5,385 nt of DNA from an uncultured Clostridia bacterium (GTDB lineage Bacteria > Bacillota_A > Clostridia > TANB77 > CAG-508), in NCBI GenBank assembly GCA_947628335.1, contig CANQZT010000108.1, forward strand, positions 1 through 5,385, given 5' to 3'. The position numbers were made by a program, and so were the translations under genes. Of this stretch, positions 1-5,325 are shown in pieces (position 1 is the first letter of the stretch; each line of letters begins with the position of its first letter). The notes beneath the pieces were generated by a model. That model did no database searches. It worked only from the letters and a program-made list of their open reading frames with translations, and was not told where the DNA came from.

Positions 1-201
1 GTAAAAAAACAGCTAAAACAAGAAAATAAAGATATAGATATATATTTGTGTAAAGAGTTTGCTCAAACAGTGGAAACTGCAAAAAAAATAGCAAAACCAG
101 GTCAAATTGTATTATTTTCACCTGCAAGTGCAAGTTTTGACTTATTTAAAGACTTTGCTGAAAGAGGAAAGAAATTTAAGGAATTAGTAAACAAATTATA
201 A
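1..201 (+). CDS. murD: UDP-N-acetylmuramoyl-L-alanine--D-glutamate ligase MurD, C-terminal 66 residues (5' end outside window)
   Basis: The reading frame is open from base 1 and stops at TAA 199-201, giving 66 residues. The segment FSPASASFDLFKDFAERG is the conserved C-terminal Mur-ligase signature of MurD (family pattern LLSPACAS-D-FK-FE-RG). It is followed by the usual short helix ending in ELVNKL. MurD is a cytoplasmic ATP-dependent enzyme that adds D-glutamate to UDP-MurNAc-L-Ala in peptidoglycan precursor synthesis. Only part of domain 3 is visible; the ATP-binding and central domains lie upstream of the window. The ending is normal for the family, so this looks like an intact gene cut by the window edge. 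No clear hairpin terminator follows the stop, so some read-through into the next gene is possible, although that gene has its own candidate promoter. Confidence 0.9.
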   Translation, partial: VKKQLKQENKDIDIYLCKEFAQTVETAKKIAKPGQIVLFSPASASFDLFKDFAERGKKFKELVNKL

Positions 202-265
202 AAAATAAATTAAGAGATAAATATTTAAATATAGAAAATTTACATAGAAGAATTAGTAAAAAAGT

Positions 266-294
266 AACCAAATTAAAATAATATGCATATACTA
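266..294 (+). promoter_or_regulatory. Candidate sigma-K (late mother-cell sporulation) promoter
   Basis: AACC at 266-269 and CATATACTA at 286-294 are separated by 16 bp. This matches the Bacillus sigma-K consensus mACm, 16-17 bp, CATAnnnTA at every specified position. The expected transcription start is near 300-302. That leaves a leader of about 22 nt carrying the AGGAGG at 311-316 and supports translation from ATG 323 rather than ATG 299. TATACT inside the same element also resembles a sigma-A -10 box, but no TTGACA-like box lies about 17 bp upstream of it. The call rests on motif reading alone. Confidence 0.5.
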
Positions 295-310
295 TTGTAT
301 GAAAGAAACT

Positions 311-316
311 AGGAGG
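311..316 (+). promoter_or_regulatory. Shine-Dalgarno AGGAGG that sets the start at 323
   Basis: A perfect AGGAGG lies 6 nt before ATG 323-325. The upstream in-frame ATG at 299 has no comparable site before it and falls at or before the predicted transcription start, so it is not used as the start here. Confidence 0.85.
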
Positions 317-322
317 TACAAT

Positions 323-847
323 ATGTCATATGAAAGTTACATGAGAGATGTATTAGGTTACACACCGGGTTTTGCAGGCAATGTATATGCAACAAATGAT
401 TATTATAATATACAAGATACAAATTTTAGAAATAATAGCAATTTAGAAGCTTTTTATCCCGATACATATAAAAAAATATATCCACTTGTTTGCAAAGAAT
501 GTAGTACAAATACAATGCCAATTACAGAAGAAATATTAGAACAAATGATAGATAATATATATAATTCAATAGAAATAGATTTAAAAATTGAAACAACTGC
601 ATCAAAACAACGACTAGGAAAGGACGAGGTGAAAAATGTTGCAAAAGATATGGATAATAGAAATACAAAAATTCAAAATAGTACATTAAGAGATTTAATA
701 AAAATATTAATACTGAATGAATTGTTAAATAATGGAAATTTTCCAGGAGGAAATAGACCACCATATCCGGGAAGACCAAATAGACCGTTAATTCCAAATT
801 TGCACCCTCCATTTCCAGGAGAAAACAGACCACCATTTCGTAACTAA
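323..847 (+). CDS. Uncharacterised 174-residue protein with CxxC motif and repetitive Pro-rich C-terminal tail
   Basis: I do not know a function for this protein. It resembles uncharacterised small proteins I recall from Clostridia, which start MSYESYMRDVLGY, carry a central LRDLIKILIL-ELL helix and end in a Pro/Gly/Arg-rich tail. Residues 1-45 are rich in Tyr and Asn, as in many spore-surface proteins. Residues 45-90 hold YPLVCKEC (C57, C60) and PITEEILEQMIDNIY, probably helical. Residues 91-118 are charged, and residues 121-136 form a hydrophobic helix. Residues 140-174 carry repeated RPP/PG units. No signal peptide or convincing transmembrane segment is seen, so any surface location would need sporulation-type assembly rather than Sec export. 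The sigma-K-like promoter and the composition suggest a spore coat or exosporium role, which is inference only. The start at 323 is chosen for its AGGAGG at 6 nt. Confidence 0.8.
   Translation: MSYESYMRDVLGYTPGFAGNVYATNDYYNIQDTNFRNNSNLEAFYPDTYKKIYPLVCKECSTNTMPITEEILEQMIDNIYNSIEIDLKIETTASKQRLGKDEVKNVAKDMDNRNTKIQNSTLRDLIKILILNELLNNGNFPGGNRPPYPGRPNRPLIPNLHPPFPGENRPPFRN
740..836 (+). repeat. Imperfect 25-bp direct repeat inside the Pro-rich tail
   Basis: Bases 740-764 and 812-836 match at 23 of 25 positions (TTTCCAGGAG, one variable base, AAA, one variable base, AGACCACCAT). Both copies are in the same reading frame and encode FPGGNRPPY and FPGENRPPF. The tail therefore appears to have grown by duplication of a short unit, as is common in low-complexity Pro-rich surface proteins. 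Confidence 0.85.
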
Positions 848-874
848 AAAATGAAAAAATTTCCATTAAAAAAT

Positions 875-922
875 GTATTTAAATTTTAAATTTAGAAATT
901 TTTATTTTACATACTTTTTTTT
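875..922 (+). terminator. Weak terminator-like element: AT-only imperfect dyad followed by eight T
   Basis: GTAT-T-TAAA (875-883) can pair with TTTA-C-ATAC (906-914) with one mismatch. A small inner stem AAATT/AATTT (888-892 with 897-901) is also possible, and T915-T922 follows directly. The position just after the Pro-rich gene is right for a terminator. The stem has almost no G-C pairs, so its strength is doubtful and it may be a chance product of AT-rich DNA. Bases 923-971 hold no strong promoter; TATAAA at 944-949 is a possible -10 box but its -35 region is poor. Confidence 0.3.
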
Positions 923-971
923 AAAACGAGCAAAATAAATTTGTATAAATTTTTGAAAGGAAGTATGTAAA

Positions 972-1421
972 ATGGATGTTAAAGATTGTATGACTACAAA
1001 TGTATGTTATTGCACACCAAATAGTACAGTAAAAGATGCGGCAAAATTAATGTGTGATAATCATGTTGGGTGCATTCCTGTTTGTAATGATAATAATTGT
1101 GTTGTTGGGATACTAACAGATAGAGATGTTATCTTAAGAACAATCGCATGTGATAAAGATGCTTGTCAAACAAAAGTAAGTGATATAATGACATGCAATC
1201 CTTGTTGTTGTGAGCCACATACATCAATGGATGATGCAACGAAAATGATGTCAGATTTGCAAATACGAAGGATACCGGTATGTAATAGTAATAATCAAAT
1301 AGTTGGTATTTTGTCATTAGGCGATTTAGCACATTATGATAAGCAAGTAGGGGAAAATCAAGTTTGCAATACATTAGGAAGTATATGCAATTGCAATGGA
1401 AAAAATAAAAATGCAGAATAA
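972..1421 (+). CDS. Cysteine-rich tandem CBS-domain protein, 149 residues
   Basis: Two CBS modules make up nearly the whole protein. CBS1 spans about residues 3-58 (KDCMTTNV, GCIPVC, VVGILTDRD at 44-52) and CBS2 about 69-122 (SDIMTCNP, RRIPVC, IVGILSLGDLA). This is the fold and size of small stand-alone CBS-pair proteins of Firmicutes, such as the Bacillus YhcV type. Such pairs usually bind adenine nucleotides or similar ligands and act as sensors. The protein is unusual for its 17 Cys: positions 6, 12, 14, 28, 34, 38, 43, 60, 65, 75, 78, 79, 80, 104, 132, 139 and 141. C12/C78, C14/C80 and C38/C104 occupy equivalent places in the two modules, and the tail adds C132, C139 and C141. Metal binding, redox sensing or disulfide cross-linking is possible but not shown. 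No signal peptide or effector domain is present. AGGA at 958-961 lies 10 nt before ATG 972. ytvI follows on the same strand with a palindrome between them. Confidence 0.9.
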   Translation: MDVKDCMTTNVCYCTPNSTVKDAAKLMCDNHVGCIPVCNDNNCVVGILTDRDVILRTIACDKDACQTKVSDIMTCNPCCCEPHTSMDDATKMMSDLQIRRIPVCNSNNQIVGILSLGDLAHYDKQVGENQVCNTLGSICNCNGKNKNAE

Positions 1422-1441
1422 TTATCTAAAAAAATGAATAA

Positions 1442-1476
1442 AATAATAGAAGTAGAAAATTTCTACTTCTATTATT
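1442..1476. repeat. Perfect inverted repeat, 17-bp arms around a single central A
   Basis: The left arm AATAATAGAAGTAGAAA (1442-1458) is exactly complementary to 1460-1476, with A1459 at the centre. As RNA it can form a stem of up to about 16 bp with a tiny loop. It lies 20 bp after the CBS stop codon and ends just before the ribosome binding site of ytvI. The plus strand has no T run after it. The minus strand has T-rich sequence and a T7 run (complement of 1428-1434) about 8 nt past the stem. It could be a weak terminator or processing stem for the CBS transcript, or a binding site for a dimeric protein. It does not cover the ytvI ribosome binding site at 1483-1488. Confidence 0.85.
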
Positions 1477-1497
1477 ATGTTAAAAGGAATGAAATAT

Positions 1498-2592
1498 ATG
1501 GTTATAGATATGGGATATTGGACAAAAGTGGCAAAAAGAGTTATAGCTTTAATTCTTACATTAATTGGAATATATTTAGCATTCAAATTAGCTATATTTT
1601 ATATGCCATTTTTAATAGCATTTATTATATCGTTATTGATAGAGCCACTAATCAAATTTGTAAACAAAAGGACAAGTTTAACAAGAAAAACAAGTGCAAT
1701 TATAGTTTTAATTATTGTATCAATAATATTAGTAGGTTTACTTACATGGGGAATTGTGTCACTAATTGGAGAAGCGACAAATTTATTGCAAGGGTTGAAT
1801 TTCTATATAGAAAGTATATATAATAAAATTCAAAATTTAATTTCTAATATTGATTTTCAAAAATTAAAGATTCCAGAAAGTGTAACAACAGTAATTCAAA
1901 ATTCTCTTTGGGATTCTATAGGTTCTATATCAAATTGGGTTAAAGAATTTTTAACTTCTTTAATGAGCTTTTTAACTCAAATTCCAACAATAGCTATATA
2001 TGTTGTAATTTCTATAATTGCAATTTATTTTATATGTGTTGATAAATTTTATATGTTAGATCAATTAGAACATCATTTACCACGTGAATGGGTAAAAAGA
2101 ATAGGAAAGCATTTAAGAGATTTAATTAATAGTTTGGGAAGTTATTTAAAAGCTGAAGTTACTCTCGTAATTATTTCTTTTTGTATATCCCTAATTGGAT
2201 TATATATATTTAAATTGTGTGGCTTAGATATAAAATATCCGCTTCTTTCTGCACTTGCCATAGGATTTGTAGATGCTTTACCAATACTTGGATCAGGAAC
2301 TGCAATGATTCCATGGGCTATAATATCAGGAATAAATGGAAATATTAATCTTGCGATTGCAATTATATCATTATGGCTTATAATGACAATTACAAGACAG
2401 TTTGCAGAGCCAAGAATAGTTAGCAAACATATTGGGATACATCCAATTTTTACATTGATTGCAATGTATACAGGATTTAAAACAATAGGAGTATTAGGAA
2501 TGTTTGTAGGCCCAATTGTTTTAATTATATTAAAAAATATATTTGCAACATTAATAGATAAAGGAGTAGGAAAAGCTATATTTGATAGGTAA
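1498..2592 (+). CDS. ytvI: AI-2E/PerM-family membrane protein, YtvI-like (sporulation integral membrane protein)
   Basis: This 364-residue polytopic protein has the normal length and layout of the AI-2E transporter (PerM/UPF0118) family. Hydrophobic segments lie at about residues 13-27, 32-50 and 67-90. A soluble, partly amphipathic stretch (91-160) follows, then further hydrophobic segments at about 163-182, 220-238, 247-273, 284-299 and 317-348. Family signatures are SYLKAE (215-220), FVDALPILGSGTAMIPW (257-273), RQFAEPRIV (300-308), GIHP (313-316) and IAMYTGFKTIGVLGMFVGPI (321-340). The C-terminal half reads most like the YtvI subgroup, which is tied to sporulation in Bacillus and Clostridia; its exact transport role is unknown, and related families include Na+/H+ antiporters and autoinducer exporters. 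ATG 1498 is preferred because AAAGGA (1483-1488) lies 9 nt before it. The earlier in-frame ATGs at 1477 and 1489 precede or touch that site. No promoter is evident in the short gap upstream, so co-transcription with the CBS gene is likely. Confidence 0.85.
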   Translation: MVIDMGYWTKVAKRVIALILTLIGIYLAFKLAIFYMPFLIAFIISLLIEPLIKFVNKRTSLTRKTSAIIVLIIVSIILVGLLTWGIVSLIGEATNLLQGLNFYIESIYNKIQNLISNIDFQKLKIPESVTTVIQNSLWDSIGSISNWVKEFLTSLMSFLTQIPTIAIYVVISIIAIYFICVDKFYMLDQLEHHLPREWVKRIGKHLRDLINSLGSYLKAEVTLVIISFCISLIGLYIFKLCGLDIKYPLLSALAIGFVDALPILGSGTAMIPWAIISGINGNINLAIAIISLWLIMTITRQFAEPRIVSKHIGIHPIFTLIAMYTGFKTIGVLGMFVGPIVLIILKNIFATLIDKGVGKAIFDR

Positions 2593-2598
2593 AGTTAT

Positions 2599-3660
2599 TT
2601 AAGGCATACTTGAATCTATAATGTCATACTTTCGTATATAATCTTTTGTGTCATTATTCTGCTTTACAACTTCAGATTTGTTTTTCTTTAAAAATTCAAT
2701 AATTTGGTAAACATCAATCCAAATTTGATTTACACCATCTTTTTGGGATTCATCAAAAATAAGTTGCATACCAAAATGTAAGTGGGGGATATTTATATTA
2801 TTTACATTTTCCTTTGTGCTATATCCGGTCATACCAAGGTAACCAATAACATCTCCTGCTTTTACAATTTTTCCCTCATACATTTCTGCATTATAAGGAT
2901 GGTCTTTTCTTAAATGTGCGTAATAGTAATAACGCTTATTATCAAAACTACGAATGCCAATTCTCCAACCACCATATTGATTCCAACCAAGTGCTTCAAC
3001 AACACCAGATTCTACGGCGACAATAGGAGTACCAATACTTCCCATTAGATCATTACCAAGATGAACTCTTTTAAAACCATAAGATCGTGCATTGCCAAAG
3101 TCATCGTAATGATTAAAACTGTAATTTTTAGCAATAGGTAGAAATGCTTTTATACCATATTTAGATGTAAAGCTTCCATCCTTTTCAATATCGTATTTTC
3201 CAATAAATTCATGCAAAACTGCATCATAGGCTTCATAATAATAAGAATAATTTTTTAAATCCTTTGTTAAATCTTCCATAGTACTTCCAGTTTTTAATTT
3301 TTCAACAAGGGTATCTAAATCCTTTTGCTGAAATTTTTTAAAGTTACCACCATATTTACAAGCAAGATAAGAAATAAGTTCAATCCAGTTATATTTTACA
3401 TCTTCATCGTTATTATGAGATTTAATATCTAAGGCAGATGTTTTATCTAAAACATTATATGTAACATTAAAATCTACCCATTTAATATATTTTTTTTCTT
3501 CTACTTCATTAGAAATAGTATTATTCCAAGATAAAGTAGAATTGATAGGTAGTGAAAACGAATGTGTTGTAGAAACAACAATTATACAAATGACAATTAT
3601 AATACAAATAAAGCTAAATAAGATGAAAGATTTATTTATTTTAAATGATTTAATGAACAA
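2599..3660 (-). CDS. Membrane-anchored M23 (LytM-type) metallopeptidase, probable TTG start
   Basis: From the proposed TTG this is a 353-residue protein. A short basic N-terminus and one hydrophobic segment (about residues 12-30) suggest a signal anchor, with the rest outside the membrane. Residues 60-160 form a Lys/Tyr-rich region of unknown fold (WIELISYLACKYGGNF, LVEKLKTGSTMEDL). The M23 domain covers about 170-325. All expected zinc and catalytic residues are present: H200 and D204 in HLGND, H249 in YYYYAHL, and H293/H295 in PHLHFG. Enzymes of this family cut peptide cross-bridges in peptidoglycan. The closest proteins I recall are uncharacterised clostridial M23 peptidases of about 350 residues with the same GWNQYGGWRIGIRSFD segment. 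It is longer than SpoIIQ-type proteins and I do not assign it to that group. The gene is divergent from rlmD and convergent with ytvI. An alternative start is the in-frame ATG at 3675, five codons earlier, which would give 358 residues. Confidence 0.88.
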   Translation of the reverse strand: MFIKSFKINKSFILFSFICIIIVICIIVVSTTHSFSLPINSTLSWNNTISNEVEEKKYIKWVDFNVTYNVLDKTSALDIKSHNNDEDVKYNWIELISYLACKYGGNFKKFQQKDLDTLVEKLKTGSTMEDLTKDLKNYSYYYEAYDAVLHEFIGKYDIEKDGSFTSKYGIKAFLPIAKNYSFNHYDDFGNARSYGFKRVHLGNDLMGSIGTPIVAVESGVVEALGWNQYGGWRIGIRSFDNKRYYYYAHLRKDHPYNAEMYEGKIVKAGDVIGYLGMTGYSTKENVNNINIPHLHFGMQLIFDESQKDGVNQIWIDVYQIIEFLKKNKSEVVKQNNDTKDYIRKYDIIDSSMP

Positions 3661-3667
3661 GACAAAA

Positions 3668-3673
3668 CACCTC
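3668..3673 (-). promoter_or_regulatory. Shine-Dalgarno GAGGTG that favours the TTG start of the M23 gene
   Basis: On the minus strand GAGGTG (3673 down to 3668) lies 7 nt before TTG 3660-3658. The in-frame ATG at 3675-3673 overlaps this site and has only an AT-rich stretch without a purine-rich site before it. This supports initiation at TTG. Confidence 0.65.
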
Positions 3674-3725
3674 ATAATATGTATATTGAAAATAAAAAAA
3701 TATATTCATAACTAATAAATACAAT

Positions 3726-3754
3726 TTGCAATCAATTTGGAATAATAGTATAAT
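3726..3754 (+). promoter_or_regulatory. Sigma-A promoter for rlmD
   Basis: TTGCAA (3726-3731) and a perfect TATAAT (3749-3754) are separated by 17 bp, the optimal spacing. Transcription would begin near 3760-3762, giving a leader of roughly 37 nt with AGGAG at 3783-3787. TTGCAA is its own reverse complement, so the box could also serve the divergent M23 gene, but I see no good -10 element on that strand. The -35 box matches consensus at 4 of 6 bases. Confidence 0.7.
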
Positions 3755-3797
3755 ATTTTTGTAATAGAGATAATAAAGTTGTAGGAGAAGGCAATAT

Positions 3798-5165
3798 ATG
3801 GAAAAAATACCAGTTAAAAAAAATAAAGAATATATAGTTGATATAATAGACCAAGGATATGAAGGAGAAGGGATTAGTAAAATAGAAGGATATACTATTT
3901 TTATTCCGGGAGTAATAAAGGGAGAAAAGGCAAAAATATTGATTGTAAAAGTAAATAAAACGCATGCTTTTGGAAAGGTACTAGAGATATTAAAAAAAGC
4001 AGAAGTAAGAATGGAAAGTGATTGTAGTACATATAAAAGATGTGGAGGTTGTAATTTAAGGCATATGAATTACAATGCAACATTAGAATTCAAAAGAGAA
4101 AAAGTACAAAATCTTGTAAATAAAACATTAAAAGAAAAAATAGAAGTTAGTCATACAGTAGGAATGGAGAATCCATTTCATTACAGAAATAAAGCACAAT
4201 ATCCAGTAGGATATAATAAAAATGGAGAAATTATAACAGGAGTTTTTGCAGAGCGTACCCATGAAATAATTCCAATGGAAAGATGTGAAATTCAATTACC
4301 AATATCTGAAAGAATTGCAAAATGGATCATAAATTTCATGAAAGAAAATGGTATTGAGGCATATAATGAGGAAAAAATAACAGGAACAATAAGACATATT
4401 GTAATAAAAGTAGGAATGCATACAAGTCAAGTAATGTGCATCATAGTAACAAATAAAAGAAACATACCAAATGAAGATAAATTAGTAAAAGAACTATTAA
4501 AAGAGTTTAAAGAAATAAAAACAGTTATAAAAAATATCAATACAAAAAATACAAATGTAATATTAGGTAAAGAAAATCAAATATTATATGGTGATGGATA
4601 CATAGAAGATAAATTATCGGAGTTTACATTTAAAATTTCAGCATTATCGTTTTATCAAATAAATCCAATACAAACAGAAAAGTTATATAACATAGCAATA
4701 GAAAGAGCGAATTTGACAAAAAATGACATAGTATTTGATTTATATTGTGGAATAGGGACAATAGGAATATTTGTAGCAAAACATGTAAGTCAAGTATATG
4801 GAATAGAAATAGTAGAACAAGCAATAAAGGATGCAAGGGAAAATGCTAAAATAAATAACATAGATAATATTGAATTTTATTGTGGAGATGTTGAAAAAAT
4901 ACTAAAAGAAATATTGCAAATGAAAAAGGTAAAACCAGATGTGGTATTTGTAGATCCACCAAGAAGAGGATTGGATAATACTACTATATATAATATATTA
5001 AATTGTACTCCTAGTAGATTAATTTATATAAGTTGCAATCCAGCAACACTTGTTAGAGATTTAAAGATGTTAGAAGAAAAATATTATGTAAAATCAATAC
5101 AACCTGTTGATATGTTTCCTTATACATCGCATGTTGAGTGTGTGGCAGTGCTTAACCTTAAATAG
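3798..5165 (+). CDS. rlmD: 23S rRNA (uracil-C5)-methyltransferase, RlmD/RlmCD (RumA) type
   Basis: This 455-residue SAM-dependent enzyme makes 5-methyluridine in 23S rRNA. An N-terminal TRAM RNA-binding domain (about 5-62) is followed by a 4Fe-4S cluster site with C76, C82 and C85 in CSTYKRCGGC and C163 in MERCEI, matching the spacing in E. coli RumA. The methyltransferase domain has FYQIN (285-289), the SAM motif FDLYCGIGT (313-321), VDPPRRG (385-391), the catalytic nucleophile C413 in YISCNPATLVRDL, and E447 in SHVECVAVL as the probable general base. All key residues are present, so the enzyme should be active. E. coli RumA modifies U1939; some Firmicute homologues (RlmCD) modify both U747 and U1939, and sequence alone does not decide which applies. 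AGGAG at 3783-3787 lies 10 nt before ATG 3798. The gene appears monocistronic, with its own promoter upstream and an intrinsic terminator about 125 bp past the TAG stop. Confidence 0.95.
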   Translation: MEKIPVKKNKEYIVDIIDQGYEGEGISKIEGYTIFIPGVIKGEKAKILIVKVNKTHAFGKVLEILKKAEVRMESDCSTYKRCGGCNLRHMNYNATLEFKREKVQNLVNKTLKEKIEVSHTVGMENPFHYRNKAQYPVGYNKNGEIITGVFAERTHEIIPMERCEIQLPISERIAKWIINFMKENGIEAYNEEKITGTIRHIVIKVGMHTSQVMCIIVTNKRNIPNEDKLVKELLKEFKEIKTVIKNINTKNTNVILGKENQILYGDGYIEDKLSEFTFKISALSFYQINPIQTEKLYNIAIERANLTKNDIVFDLYCGIGTIGIFVAKHVSQVYGIEIVEQAIKDARENAKINNIDNIEFYCGDVEKILKEILQMKKVKPDVVFVDPPRRGLDNTTIYNILNCTPSRLIYISCNPATLVRDLKMLEEKYYVKSIQPVDMFPYTSHVECVAVLNLK

Positions 5166-5289
5166 TTTTGAAATCATTCTTACTGTAAAGATAGATAGTT
5201 TAAATGTTAGAAAAATTATCTTTAATATCTAACTAAAATCTAACCAAAGTCAAATTTTAGATAGTGATATAAAAAATTGTAAATATATT
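5166..5289. other. Noncoding stretch with clustered short direct and inverted repeats
   Basis: No gene is supported here. The stretch holds several small dyads that compete for the same bases: TAAAGATA/TATCTTTA (5186-5193 with 5217-5224), GTTAGA/TCTAAC (5206-5211 with 5228-5233) and CTAAAAT/ATTTTAG (5233-5239 with 5254-5260). It also holds a direct repeat of ATCTAAC (5227-5233 and 5238-5244). It would form the 3' untranslated region of the rlmD transcript. Confidence 0.5.
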
Positions 5290-5325
5290 AAATCTAGTTT
5301 AGAGAATTGCTAAGCTAGATTTTTT
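5290..5325 (+). terminator. Strong intrinsic terminator, possibly bidirectional
   Basis: AAATCTAGTTTAG (5290-5302) pairs with CTAAGCTAGATTT (5310-5322) to give a 13-bp stem with a single G-U pair and a 7-nt loop. T5320-T5325 forms the U tract and overlaps the base of the stem. It is the first good terminator after rlmD. The minus strand also gives a stable stem followed by T-rich sequence, so it could serve a convergent gene entering from the right edge. Confidence 0.85.

Noticed and set aside
181..260. GAATTAGTAAA occurring at 181-191 and 250-260
   Set aside because: An 11-base match in very AT-rich DNA, with the first copy inside the murD coding end; flanks do not match well enough to call a duplication or attachment site.
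299..322. Upstream ATG at 299 as the start of the Pro-rich protein
   Set aside because: It has no ribosome binding site, overlaps the predicted transcription start, and the AGGAGG lies between it and the better ATG at 323.
522..866. Minus-strand 114-codon frame across the Pro-rich gene
   Set aside because: It is the complement of a real gene; the product is a Phe/Leu/Tyr-rich artefact with no ribosome binding site or context.
910..918. CATACTTTT upstream of the CBS gene as a sigma-E/K -10 box
   Set aside because: No matching -35 element is found at the right distance, and the T run is better explained as background or a weak terminator tail.
1434..1823. 129-codon plus-strand frame (MNKIIEVENF...)
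   Set aside because: It runs through the palindrome and overlaps the start of ytvI in another frame. Its product is a Tyr/Asn/Ile-rich string with no family features, and ytvI is clearly the coding frame.
2142..2426. Minus-strand 94-codon frame inside ytvI
   Set aside because: It lies wholly within a conserved part of ytvI and shows no start signals of its own.
3674..3707. GAATATA and CATATTAT on the minus strand as a sigma-E/G promoter for the M23 gene
   Set aside because: Transcription would begin at or beyond the GAGGTG ribosome binding site, and the spacing between boxes is too long for these sigma factors.
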